Shown piece by piece: positions 8,667 to 16,163 of a DNA stretch of 32,002 bases. Each line of letters opens with the position of its first letter. Within the stretch, counting starts at the first letter, position 1. The notes beneath the pieces were generated by a model. The model saw only the letters and a list, made by a program, of their open reading frames with translations, had not been told where the DNA came from and did not search any database. Origin of the DNA: DATKXO01 sp035528995 (GTDB lineage: Bacteria; Planctomycetota; Phycisphaerae; UBA1845); contig DATKXO010000163.1 in NCBI GenBank assembly GCA_035528995.1, positions 1-32,002 on the forward strand. Reading direction: 5' to 3'. Position numbers and translations under genes: made by a program.

Positions 8667-9086
8667 TCAGCCCAGCAGCCGCAACGAGGCGGCGGCCATG
8701 GTCTTGGTGATGTCCATCACGGTCACGTTCGCCTCGTAGGCCCGAGCGGCCTGCAGGGCGTTGATCATCTCCGTGGTGTGGTCCACGTTGGGGTAGAGAA
8801 CGTATCCGGCGTCCGGTCCGCTCTGGATGGCATGCGGGTGCGTCGGATCGTGCACCTTGCGGAACGGGGCGGGGTCCTTGACAACGGCCTGCACGTGCAC
8901 GCCGGGGGCGTCGGGACCGGCCGCGGGGTTGCCCGTGGCCAGCAGAGCGACCCGGCGCTGATACGGCCGGGGGTTGCCGGCGGCGTCAGCCGTGGCGTGC
9001 ATGTTGGCGATGTTGCCCGCGATGACGTTCATTCGCGTCCGCTGGGCGACCAACGCCGAGGTGCTGACTTCGAGCGACCCGATCAT
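8667..9086 (-). CDS. flgC: Flagellar basal-body rod protein FlgC
   Basis: FlgC is a proximal rod subunit exported by the flagellar T3SS. The product is 139 residues, typical for the family. The N-terminal rod motif is SALVAQRTRMNVIAGNIANM, the shared helical heptad region of axial proteins, followed by the PYQRRVALL strand region. The C-terminal helix has NALQAARAYEANVTVMD and ends with AAASLRLLG, equivalent to the axial C-terminal heptad. The start ATG at 9086 follows a GGGAG about 10 nt upstream and lies 14 nt after the flgB stop, so it is co-transcribed with it. Confidence 0.96.
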   Translation of the reverse strand: MIGSLEVSTSALVAQRTRMNVIAGNIANMHATADAAGNPRPYQRRVALLATGNPAAGPDAPGVHVQAVVKDPAPFRKVHDPTHPHAIQSGPDAGYVLYPNVDHTTEMINALQAARAYEANVTVMDITKTMAAASLRLLG

Positions 9087-9100
9087 GGATCAAGTTCTCC

Positions 9101-9535
9101 CTACACCTGCCCGCGGATGGCCTTGCGCAGCCCGTTGAACCGGCCCTGCAGCAGGGTGGTGACGGCCTCGTGCATCATGGCGTTCTCGGCCAGGTGGGCC
9201 ATCTGCCGTTCGATGGACGTGTTGGTCTGGTCGTGAAACAGGACGTTCTCGGCCGGAGCCTCGGTCGGCGTGACTCGGAGGCGTCCGTGACCGTCGGTTC
9301 GGAACTGGTCCGTGGCGGGAAGGACGAAGGGCGCGTTGGGGTCGCCGCCGCGATCCTCGAGCGCCCGGCCCAGCGCTTGCTGAAAGGCGTTTGCGTCGAG
9401 CTGTTTGGCCTTGTAGTGCGGGTTGCCCCAGTTGGCCACGTTCTCGGCGATCACCTTGTGGCGAGCCTGGGTGAAGGCCCACAGGTTGACCAGGGCCGGT
9501 GTCGCTCCACGGTCGGTGACGTTGGAGATGAACAT
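9101..9535 (-). CDS. flgB: Flagellar basal-body rod protein FlgB
   Basis: FlgB is a proximal rod subunit. The product is 144 residues from the ATG at 9535, supported by an AGAGGAG 6 nt upstream. The frame stays open to 9787, but the extra N-terminal sequence is Arg/Cys-rich and unlike the family. The axial N-terminal motif is WAFTQARHKVIAENVANW, with the later YKAKQLDANAF strand. The C-terminal region, ERQMAHLAENAMMHEAVT, is the conserved helix. It is the first structural gene of the basal-body block and lies 278 nt downstream of the sigma-54 activator gene, with a candidate -24/-12 element in between. Confidence 0.94.
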   Translation of the reverse strand: MFISNVTDRGATPALVNLWAFTQARHKVIAENVANWGNPHYKAKQLDANAFQQALGRALEDRGGDPNAPFVLPATDQFRTDGHGRLRVTPTEAPAENVLFHDQTNTSIERQMAHLAENAMMHEAVTTLLQGRFNGLRKAIRGQV

Positions 9536-9627
9536 CACGCACTCCTCTGGACACCCGCCGGGGCGTTGCCGAACCGCTCGCCGGGCGCGAGCCGGCGCGG
9601 ACCGCCTCCCGGACCGGTGGCACACCG

Positions 9628-9643
9628 TGCACAGGATGTTCCA
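9628..9643 (-). promoter_or_regulatory. Candidate sigma-54 promoter of flgB
   Basis: On the minus strand the 16-mer TGGAACATCCTGTGCA has GG and GC separated by exactly 10 nt. Against the consensus TGGCACGNNNNTTGCA it matches 9 of the 12 fixed positions, including the invariant GG and GC. It lies about 93 nt upstream of the flgB ATG, in a 278-nt gap whose other side is the 3' end of an NtrC-type activator gene. Sigma-54 dependence is inference, supported by that neighbour. A weaker match with correct GG/GC spacing lies at 9733-9747. Confidence 0.5.
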
Positions 9644-9813
9644 GTGATCGCGAACGGCCCTCCCAGCCCCACAACCGGCGTGGGGCCTGCAAAAGCGGTC
9701 GGCAATTCTTGCGCGTCGGCAGTAATTGCTGCGCCTCTCTTGGGCCATCGCTCGCCGCTGCCGCTGGTTGTGCGGAGCGCCTTGCAAGCGATTTCCGTGT
9801 CGCTCTTATCCAT

Positions 9814-11205
9814 CTAGCGGACGCCGGCCAGCACCGTGGTGCGTCGGGCCGCCTCCGCCTCTTCGCGCCACTGCTTGAGTTTCATCCCCAGAGTCCGAAC
9901 GCCGATGCCCAGCGCTTTGGCGGTCCTGGCTCGATGACCAGCGTGGCGGGCCAGGGTTTTCTCGATGAGCTGGCGTTCGGCGTCCTCCAACAGACGACCT
10001 TCGCGCAGGTTGGTGAACTCCGCCGGCTGCTGCGGCGCCGGGCTGATCCAGGATTCGATGACCGCCTGGGTGACCACCCCGTCGGGCACCAGAGCCGCCG
10101 CCCGCTGGCAGAGGTTCTCGAGTTCGCGCACGTTGCCGGGCCAGGAGTACTGCTGCAACAACGACCAGGCGCCCGGTTCGATTCTCAAGGGCCCGCGATC
10201 CTCGCGCCGGGCGACCAGGTCGAAGAAGTGAGCCACCAGATCGGTGAGGTCCTCGGGGCGCTCGCGTAACGGGGGCACCTGTACGGGCAGCACGTTGAGC
10301 CGATAGAACAGGTCGGCCCGGAAGCGTTTTCGTGCCACCCAATCGGCCAGGTTGCGATTTGTGGTGGCGATGATGCGGACGTCGGCCCGTCGGGTCATGC
10401 TGCTGCCCACCCGCTCGAACTCGCCCTCTTGCAGCACGCGCAGCAGCTTGGCCTGCAGGGGCAGGGCCATCTCGGACACTTCGTCCAGCAGCAGCGTGCC
10501 GCCGTTGGCCAGCTCGAAGCGTCCCTTGCGCAATCGATCCGCCCCCGTGAAGGCGCCGCGCTCGTGGCCGAAAAGCTCGCTCTCCAGCAGGCTGCCCGAC
10601 AGGGCGGCGCAGTTCAGACACAGCATCGGCCGATCCGCCCGACGCGACCGGGCGTGGACCGCCAGAGCCACCAGCTCCTTGCCCGACCCGGACTCTCCGC
10701 CGATCAGCACGGTCGCGTCGCTATCGGCGACCAGGGCCACGCGGCGGCGCAGATCGGTCATGGCGGGGCCGTCGCCCACGATGGGCCGGACCTTGCACAG
10801 GTCCTCGACGCTCTTGCGCAGGGCCTCGTTCTCGCGGCTCAACTGGGAGTGCTGCAGAGCGCGATCCACCTGAATGATGATGGCGTCCGCCTCGAAGGGC
10901 TTCTGGATGTAGTCGAACACGCCCAGTTTCATGGCCTCGACCGCGCTGGACACGGTGCCGAAGGCGGTCATGACGATGGCGGGCGTGTCGCAGTTGGCGG
11001 CCCGCATCTCGCGGATCAGCGAGATGCCGTCGAGGCGGGGCATCTTCATGTCGGTCAACACCAGGTCGAAGCCCTCCTCGCGAATCGCGTCAAGGGCCTC
11101 GACCGGATCGGCGAACGCGATCGGCTGATGATCCTCACGAGAGAGGGTCTCGCAGAGCGAGTCGCGGATGAGTTCCTTGTCGTCCACCACACAGATTCGG
11201 GCCAT
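9814..11205 (-). CDS. Sigma-54-dependent response regulator of flagellar genes (FlrC/FleR/NtrC type)
   Basis: The product is 463 residues. The receiver domain (1-115) has Asp8/Asp9, phosphoacceptor Asp52, Thr80 and Lys102. The AAA+ domain (about 140-370) has Walker A GESGSGKE at 170-177 and the sigma-54-contacting GAFTGA loop at 217-222, followed by GGTLLLDEVSEM (Walker B) and FRADLFYRLNV. A Fis-type helix-turn-helix (about 410-455) ends the protein, with ARTAKALGIGVRTLGMKL. So it is a complete NtrC-family activator, phosphorylated presumably by the kinase encoded just upstream. The start ATG at 11205 follows GGAGGAGGA and lies 4 nt after the kinase stop. FlrC-like control of flgB onward is inferred from position and the candidate promoter. 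Confidence 0.93.
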   Translation of the reverse strand: MARICVVDDKELIRDSLCETLSREDHQPIAFADPVEALDAIREEGFDLVLTDMKMPRLDGISLIREMRAANCDTPAIVMTAFGTVSSAVEAMKLGVFDYIQKPFEADAIIIQVDRALQHSQLSRENEALRKSVEDLCKVRPIVGDGPAMTDLRRRVALVADSDATVLIGGESGSGKELVALAVHARSRRADRPMLCLNCAALSGSLLESELFGHERGAFTGADRLRKGRFELANGGTLLLDEVSEMALPLQAKLLRVLQEGEFERVGSSMTRRADVRIIATTNRNLADWVARKRFRADLFYRLNVLPVQVPPLRERPEDLTDLVAHFFDLVARREDRGPLRIEPGAWSLLQQYSWPGNVRELENLCQRAAALVPDGVVTQAVIESWISPAPQQPAEFTNLREGRLLEDAERQLIEKTLARHAGHRARTAKALGIGVRTLGMKLKQWREEAEAARRTTVLAGVR

Positions 11206-11209
11206 GGGA

Positions 11210-12067
11210 CTATCCTCCTCCGATGGGCCGCTCGGCGGCGGGGCGCAGCGAGAGGACGAAGGCCGCCCCACCCTCGGGCCGGTTCCTCACCCGTACGCCG
11301 CCGCCGTGGGCCTCGGCGACGCGGTGCACGATGGCCAGCCCGAGACCGGTTCCGTGATCCTTGCGCGTGAAAAAGGGGTTGAAGATGCGCTGGGCCATGT
11401 CCGGCGGGACGCCGGGGCCGTCGTCGGCCACCTCCACGTAGACCGCCTCGTCGGCGGGGTCCTCACGGCAGGTGATCCAGACGTTGCCGCCCTCGCCGGC
11501 GGCATCCAGCGCGTTGAACACCAGGTTGAGCAGGGCCCGCTGCAACTGGCCGGCGTGACCCTCGACGGCGACCTGGAACTGTTCCGTATCCACATGGATG
11601 CGGGCGTCCCGGGCCCGCCGTTGCGGGGCGACCAGGTCGAGGGTCTCGCTCAACACGGCGGCCAGAGAGACCGGCTCGAGCCTGGCCTCGCCCTGGCCGG
11701 CGAACACGAGAATGTCACCGACGATCGCGTCGAGGGTGCGAACACCCTTCGATATCTTGGCGGCCAACTCGCGAAGTTTGGGGCGGTCCGCCAGATCACG
11801 CTCCAGCAGCGAAGCGAAGAGCTGGATACCGCCCAGCGGGTTGCGGACCTCGTGGGCCACGCCGGCGGCCATTTCACCGAGGGCGGCCAGGCGCTCCTTG
11901 CGATCCAGTTCGCGGTTCTTCTCGGCGAGTTCCTCGCGCAGCAGGTGCACCTGCCGAGTCAGCATCTCGTGCGAGGCCTTGAGCCGCTCGGTCACCTCGT
12001 TGTAAGAGGAGATGATGGCGGCCAGCTCGCGTTCGCGGGCGGAAACGGTGGTCGATACCGCGGTCAT
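11210..12067 (-). CDS. Soluble sensor histidine kinase paired with the flagellar NtrC-type regulator (FlrB/FleS-like)
   Basis: The product is 285 residues from the ATG at 12067, which overlaps the preceding stop as ATGA; an ATG at 12085 is also in frame. No membrane span or PAS domain is evident. The first 60 residues are a charged coiled coil. The HisKA motif is MAAGVAHEVRNPLGG with phospho-acceptor His72. The catalytic domain has the N box NLVFNALDAA (181-190), G1 VADDGPGV (213-220) and G2 GTGLGLAIVH (239-248), all intact. A cytoplasmic kinase upstream of a sigma-54 activator and flagellar genes matches the FlrB/FleS arrangement, in which the cue is assembly of early flagellar structures. 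The signal here is unknown. Confidence 0.9.
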   Translation of the reverse strand: MTAVSTTVSARERELAAIISSYNEVTERLKASHEMLTRQVHLLREELAEKNRELDRKERLAALGEMAAGVAHEVRNPLGGIQLFASLLERDLADRPKLRELAAKISKGVRTLDAIVGDILVFAGQGEARLEPVSLAAVLSETLDLVAPQRRARDARIHVDTEQFQVAVEGHAGQLQRALLNLVFNALDAAGEGGNVWITCREDPADEAVYVEVADDGPGVPPDMAQRIFNPFFTRKDHGTGLGLAIVHRVAEAHGGGVRVRNRPEGGAAFVLSLRPAAERPIGGG

Positions 12068-12558
12068 GATTCCTCGTTGATCCATTCCTGACGATGCGCC
12101 TCACCCGGTGACGCGCAGCCGGCGGACGCGTACGCGCCCACCACCTGCCGACCTCTGCGGAAGCCGGTCAACTGGGCAGCGGTGCGGGCCTTGCGGGCGG
12201 TCAGCAGCCGGGCGTCCTCCTCGTCGGCGGCGATGATCCGGCCCAGAAGGTCGCTGACCTCATCGAGCATGCCCTGCATTTCCTCCCGCCGCCCCGCCTC
12301 CAGCGATGCGCAGGTGGCCGACCAGTTTTCCCGGTACGGCGCCAGCCGCTGACCCAGCTCGACCAGCGACTGGGTGAGCCGCTGCCGCTGACTCAGCAGG
12401 GTCAGAAGGGCGCTGGGGTCCTCGGCGGCGATGAGGCGTCGCTGGCGTTCGGCCAGGCGGTGCAGGTTGCGATACAGGTCGCGTTGGGTGCGGACCAGAT
12501 CGGCCACCGACTCTCCTCCGGGAGCTTTGCTGCCGTCGTGTGAGCTTGGCTGGTTCAC
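12064..12558 (-). CDS. FlgN-like flagellar export chaperone (tentative)
   Basis: The product is 164 residues from a GTG at 12558, which has a good AAAGGTGA 4-5 nt upstream. An ATG at 12639 in the same frame would overlap the preceding gene and is less likely. The protein is helical: a first helix RDLYRNLHRLAERQRRLIAAED, then ALLTLLSQRQRLTQSLVELGQRL, then a long acidic helix near residues 95-135. This helical hairpin, with Leu/Gln/Arg spacing and the ED-SAL turn, is what FlgN family chaperones for FlgK/FlgL look like. The primary sequence is weakly conserved in this family, so the call rests on pattern and context. The 3' end overlaps the kinase gene by 4 nt. Confidence 0.6.
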   Translation of the reverse strand: MNQPSSHDGSKAPGGESVADLVRTQRDLYRNLHRLAERQRRLIAAEDPSALLTLLSQRQRLTQSLVELGQRLAPYRENWSATCASLEAGRREEMQGMLDEVSDLLGRIIAADEEDARLLTARKARTAAQLTGFRRGRQVVGAYASAGCASPGEAHRQEWINEES

Positions 12559-12586
12559 AGGTATCACCTTTCGAACCGAGAGCCTC

Positions 12587-14992
12587 TCAGAACAGCTCCG
12601 ACTGGTCGGCCCAGTTGAAGTACTGTTCCCATTCGTCACGCGTGCCCGACAGTTCGGGGAACTGCGGGATGGTTCTGGCCAGATGCTGGGCCCGCCTCAG
12701 AGCGGCCCGGGCTTCCTCGGGCTGCCCCAGGTAGGCATGGCAGTTGATGATGCGCACGTAGGCGGCCAGGGCCGACGGCGTCTCCCGGTAGACCCAGGCC
12801 GCCCGCTCGTATCTTTTGAGCGCCTCCTTGTAGCGCAGCAGCTCGAACAGGCAGTCAGCCTCGTAGAGTCGGCTGTAGCGCAGAAACAGGGCCTCGAGTT
12901 CGCGGAGTTCGGATTCGTCGCGATCCTCGTAGCGTCGGACCAGGCGGCTGAACAGCTCGGCCGCCGTGTTCAGCCGCTGCACGGATTCGGCCTTGAGCCG
13001 GGGCTTCTCACCGACCAGCTCGGGCTCCTGCAGGTCGCGGCGCAAGGCCAGTCCGCTCTGGCGGTAGGCGTCGGCCAGCAGGAACTCGGCCCTGACCACT
13101 CGCGGGTCGTCGGGGTATCGGGCCACGGCCTCGGCCAGCCGGGGGATGGCCAACTCGAACTCGGCCTGGCGCGAGTAGAGGTCACCGAGCAGGAACAGGC
13201 CGTCGGCGAACTCGGGCGCTTGGGGCGTGAAGATCGGGGAGTCCTCCAGGATGATCCTGCAGGTCCGCTCAGCCTGGTCGTAGTAACCCGGGCCCAGGGC
13301 CATGAAGCATCGGGACAGCGGTATCAGAGCGCTGCCCGCGTCCGGCGTCCGCGGGAAACGGCGCTGGTTCTCCTGGTAGGCCTCGATCGCCTCCTGGTAG
13401 CGCCCGATGGCCTGCAGCGACTGACCTAGCCGCAATAGAGCCCGGGGGGCCAGGCTGGAACTCGGGCGCTCGCGAGCGAACTCCCTGAGCACGCCGATGG
13501 TCCGGATTCGGTCGCCGGCCTCGTCGAACAGGTCCGCGGCGCGCCAGGTGGCCGCTGCGGAGCGGGTCTCTTTCAGCGTATTGATCCGGGCCAGTTCCAG
13601 GAACGTCCCGGCGGCGGAGATGAACAGCTCCTGCGCTTCGGTTTGGAGGCTTCGGCGCCGATCGTCGGACTCCGGCCCTGCGGGCAGGTCCCGGCTCTGG
13701 GCGCGAAGCTGCCGGCCCAGCGCCGCCGACCAGTCGCCCTGCTGCTGCAGGTAGGTCGTGGCCAGTTCAACGTTTTCGTCGTCCACCAGGGCGGCGGCCG
13801 GTCCGAGGAACGCCAGGGCCCGCCGGAGGTCGCCGTCCTGGCGAAGCCGTTGAGCCACCACCGTCATGGACGCCCGAACCAGATCGGGGTTCACGACGGG
13901 CGACGAGGCGTAGTGACCGACGGTGGCGCACAGAGTGGTGTACTGCTCGAGGGCCTGGTCGAACTGTTCCATTGCCGTGAGGGCCTCGGCCAATCCGAGG
14001 CGGGAGGCGTTGACGTACAACCCCGAGGCCTGCGAGGCGATCACGTCACGAAAGAAAGAGCTCGCCTCCGCCGGGCGCTGGGGCCCGCCGTCGTTCAGCA
14101 CGATCCGTCCCAGCAGCCAGCCGGATTTGGCGTAGAGTTCGTCGCGAACCTTGAGGCAATTGCTCAGGTTGCGCAGCGTGGCCTCGGCCTCGTCCACCCG
14201 ACCCGCGTGATGCAGAATCCGGGCGAAGAGGTACTCGAACGGCTCCCGGTGGACGGTCGGCTCGAAGACCGGCCGGAGGTTTTCCAGGGCGGCCAGCGCC
14301 TCGTCCGTTCGATCCGCGGTACGGAGCAGGTCGGTCTTTTGCTCCGCCGCCCACAGGAGCAGGTCCGGGCGGTCACCGGCGTCGGCCAGGAATGCATCCA
14401 GGGCCGGCTCGAGTTCCGTCGCGGGGGTGTGGAGCGGCCCCTGCATGAGTTCCAGAATCCGGCGCCGGATGTCGAGCCCGTCCGGTCCGGCGAGGGCAAT
14501 CGCCTGGCGGTAACTGCCCACCGCGTCATCGAAGCCCCGGAGCCGCTCGTGGGCCAGGCCACGCAGGCGATGATCCTGCCAGGTCAGTTCCTGACCGGAA
14601 GCCGCGGCCGCCTCGTACGAGCGGAGGACTTCCTCGGCGATCTCCCTGGTCGCCGGGCTGTCGGGGTCACGCCGCTCGGCCTGGTGCGCCAGGGCACGGG
14701 CCAGTAGGAGATGGACTCGCCCCCGCTTGGCCTGCAACTCGTCCTCCGGCTCGTCGCGGTCCTCGATCACCTCGAGCATCCGGCGACAATCCGAGACCGC
14801 CAGGGCGTGCATCCGGCCCTCGATCTCGGCCGAGATGCGGTCGCACATGGTGTCGAAGGGGATTCTGGTTTCAGGCGGGTCGATCTGGAGGAGCGAACCG
14901 ACCAGCAGAGCGATCGCGGCCAGAAGGGCAGGGACCTGCCACTTGTCGGCCACTCGCTGGCGAATCCGGGTTAGCTCGGCGCGCGCGCTCAT
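12587..14992 (-). CDS. Large membrane-anchored TPR-repeat protein at the head of the flagellar cluster
   Basis: The product is 801 residues from the ATG at 14992, which has AGAGG 8 nt upstream; the 32 extra residues in the open frame before it are Arg/Pro-rich and unlikely. A short basic cytoplasmic tail is followed by one membrane span at about residues 21-35. The rest is alpha-helical repeats. Several fit the tetratricopeptide pattern, for example A-LRLGQSLQAIGRYQEAIEA and the repeat ending in LFELLRYKEALKRYERA. About a dozen repeats are likely, and the bulk would be periplasmic. No catalytic motif is visible. It lies 28 nt upstream of the FlgN-like gene and is probably co-transcribed. A scaffold or assembly role is inference only. 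Confidence 0.8.
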   Translation of the reverse strand: MSARAELTRIRQRVADKWQVPALLAAIALLVGSLLQIDPPETRIPFDTMCDRISAEIEGRMHALAVSDCRRMLEVIEDRDEPEDELQAKRGRVHLLLARALAHQAERRDPDSPATREIAEEVLRSYEAAAASGQELTWQDHRLRGLAHERLRGFDDAVGSYRQAIALAGPDGLDIRRRILELMQGPLHTPATELEPALDAFLADAGDRPDLLLWAAEQKTDLLRTADRTDEALAALENLRPVFEPTVHREPFEYLFARILHHAGRVDEAEATLRNLSNCLKVRDELYAKSGWLLGRIVLNDGGPQRPAEASSFFRDVIASQASGLYVNASRLGLAEALTAMEQFDQALEQYTTLCATVGHYASSPVVNPDLVRASMTVVAQRLRQDGDLRRALAFLGPAAALVDDENVELATTYLQQQGDWSAALGRQLRAQSRDLPAGPESDDRRRSLQTEAQELFISAAGTFLELARINTLKETRSAAATWRAADLFDEAGDRIRTIGVLREFARERPSSSLAPRALLRLGQSLQAIGRYQEAIEAYQENQRRFPRTPDAGSALIPLSRCFMALGPGYYDQAERTCRIILEDSPIFTPQAPEFADGLFLLGDLYSRQAEFELAIPRLAEAVARYPDDPRVVRAEFLLADAYRQSGLALRRDLQEPELVGEKPRLKAESVQRLNTAAELFSRLVRRYEDRDESELRELEALFLRYSRLYEADCLFELLRYKEALKRYERAAWVYRETPSALAAYVRIINCHAYLGQPEEARAALRRAQHLARTIPQFPELSGTRDEWEQYFNWADQSELF

Positions 14993-15446
14993 CCGTGAGC
15001 CTCTGGGACCAGGTCCGGTCCTCCTGACCAGACGCAAGGGAATTTCGGCAAGACCGGGGACAGGGCTTGACCGCAATGGCTGTGGCAAGGGGCGCCAGCG
15101 GCCGGGGCGGAGCGGCTTCGGCCCGGCGGGCCGCAGGCTGCACTAAGTTCCTTGTGCGAGCGCGAGTTACGTTCGCCGCCGCCACGGGTCGAGGCCGCAG
15201 CGATCCGCGTTTTCTATGCTGGGGCGGCCAGCCGGGCCACCGGTGGCGACGACACGATTTATCGGAAGCGGCACCGGCAGACGGGGACTCGGACAGGGGC
15301 CGCACGGCGGAGTGGAAGTCGGCCGGCGGGCGCCTAATATACCTCGTTCATTCAGATGGGGGCCCGGAGAGCGAACGGGCCGGCGTGGGTCGGTCCCGGG
15401 CAGACCCCAGGTGCCGGAAAACCTACAGATTAAAGCGAGGTAGAAG
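14993..15446. promoter_or_regulatory. Divergent intergenic region between the flagellar cluster and the peroxiredoxin gene
   Basis: No gene-like frame is convincing in these 454 nt. On the plus strand a TAATAT at 15335-15340 is a good -10 hexamer about 107 nt before the peroxiredoxin ATG, but I see no matching -35 at the expected spacing. A GCGAGG Shine-Dalgarno at 15435-15440 serves that gene. On the minus strand I found no sigma-54-like element with correct GG/GC spacing before the TPR gene, and no clear -35/-10 pair. Confidence 0.4.
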
Positions 15447-16034
15447 ATGCCATTGGTAACCTCCCCCGCGCCGACGTTCGACTGCACGGCGATCGTCGGT
15501 GAAGAGATCAAGTCACTGAAATGGAACGAACTGCACGAAGACAAGTGGCTGGTGCTGTTCTTTTACCCGTTGGATTTCACCTTCGTGTGCCCGACCGAGA
15601 TCATCGCCTTCAGCGACGCCTACGACCGGTTCGCCGAGCTCGGAGCCAAGGTGGCGGCCGTCTCGGTGGACAGCCAGTACAGCCACCTGGCCTGGGTCAA
15701 GACGGCCCGGAGCGAAGGCGGGCTGGGCAAGGTGACCTTCCCGCTGATCGCCGACCTGAACAAGGAGATCGCCCGCAAGTACGACGTGCTGCTGGAGGGC
15801 GCCGGCGTGGCCCTGCGCGGGCTGTTCATCATCGACCCCAAGGGTGTGGTGCGGCACGCGACGATCAACGACCTGCCGGTGGGGCGCAACGTGGACGAGG
15901 CCATCCGCGTCATCCAGGCCTTCCAGTTCCACGAGAAGCACGGCGAGGTCTGCCCGGCGAACTGGAAGCCCGGGGCCGACACCATGAAGGCGGACCCGAC
16001 CGGCTCGAAGGAGTACTTCGCCAAGCACAAGTAG
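15447..16034 (+). CDS. Typical 2-Cys peroxiredoxin (Prx1/AhpC class)
   Basis: It reduces hydrogen peroxide, alkyl hydroperoxides or peroxynitrite in the cytoplasm using two cysteines. The product is 195 residues. The peroxidatic Cys48 lies in FYPLDFTFVCPTE, and the resolving Cys169 in GEVCPANW. The GGLG loop (91-94) and a C-terminal Tyr190-Phe191 are both present; together these mark the hyperoxidation-sensitive eukaryote-like Prx1 subtype, distinct from short robust AhpC forms. No ahpF or thioredoxin reductase gene is adjacent, so the reductant is probably thioredoxin. The ATG has GCGAGG 6 nt upstream. It is monocistronic, divergent from the flagellar cluster, and followed by a hairpin terminator. 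Confidence 0.95.
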   Translation: MPLVTSPAPTFDCTAIVGEEIKSLKWNELHEDKWLVLFFYPLDFTFVCPTEIIAFSDAYDRFAELGAKVAAVSVDSQYSHLAWVKTARSEGGLGKVTFPLIADLNKEIARKYDVLLEGAGVALRGLFIIDPKGVVRHATINDLPVGRNVDEAIRVIQAFQFHEKHGEVCPANWKPGADTMKADPTGSKEYFAKHK

Positions 16035-16066
16035 GACCCGGCCGGACACGCGTCCAGAAGACGTCT

Positions 16067-16105
16067 GCGGGCAGGCTGGCCGAGACGGGTCGGCCTGCCC
16101 GCTTT
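16067..16105 (+). terminator. Intrinsic-terminator-like hairpin after the peroxiredoxin gene
   Basis: A 10-bp perfect inverted repeat, GCGGGCAGGC (16067-16076) and GCCTGCCCGC (16093-16102), is followed by only three T. An alternative inner pairing GGCCGA/TCGGCC is also possible. It sits 33 nt past the peroxiredoxin stop and 59 nt before the end of the convergent secreted-protein gene, so it may work for both. The short T-tract lowers confidence in efficiency. Confidence 0.55.
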
Positions 16106-16163
16106 GCCGCGCTGGGGATGTGGAGCGCGGGCGGCACGCCGGAAAGCGCGGCAAGCTCGTGTC

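Noticed and set aside
9733..9747. A second sigma-54-like site upstream of flgB
   Set aside because: The GG-N10-GC spacing is right but the -12 part reads AGGC and not TTGC, so it is weaker than the site at 9628-9643.
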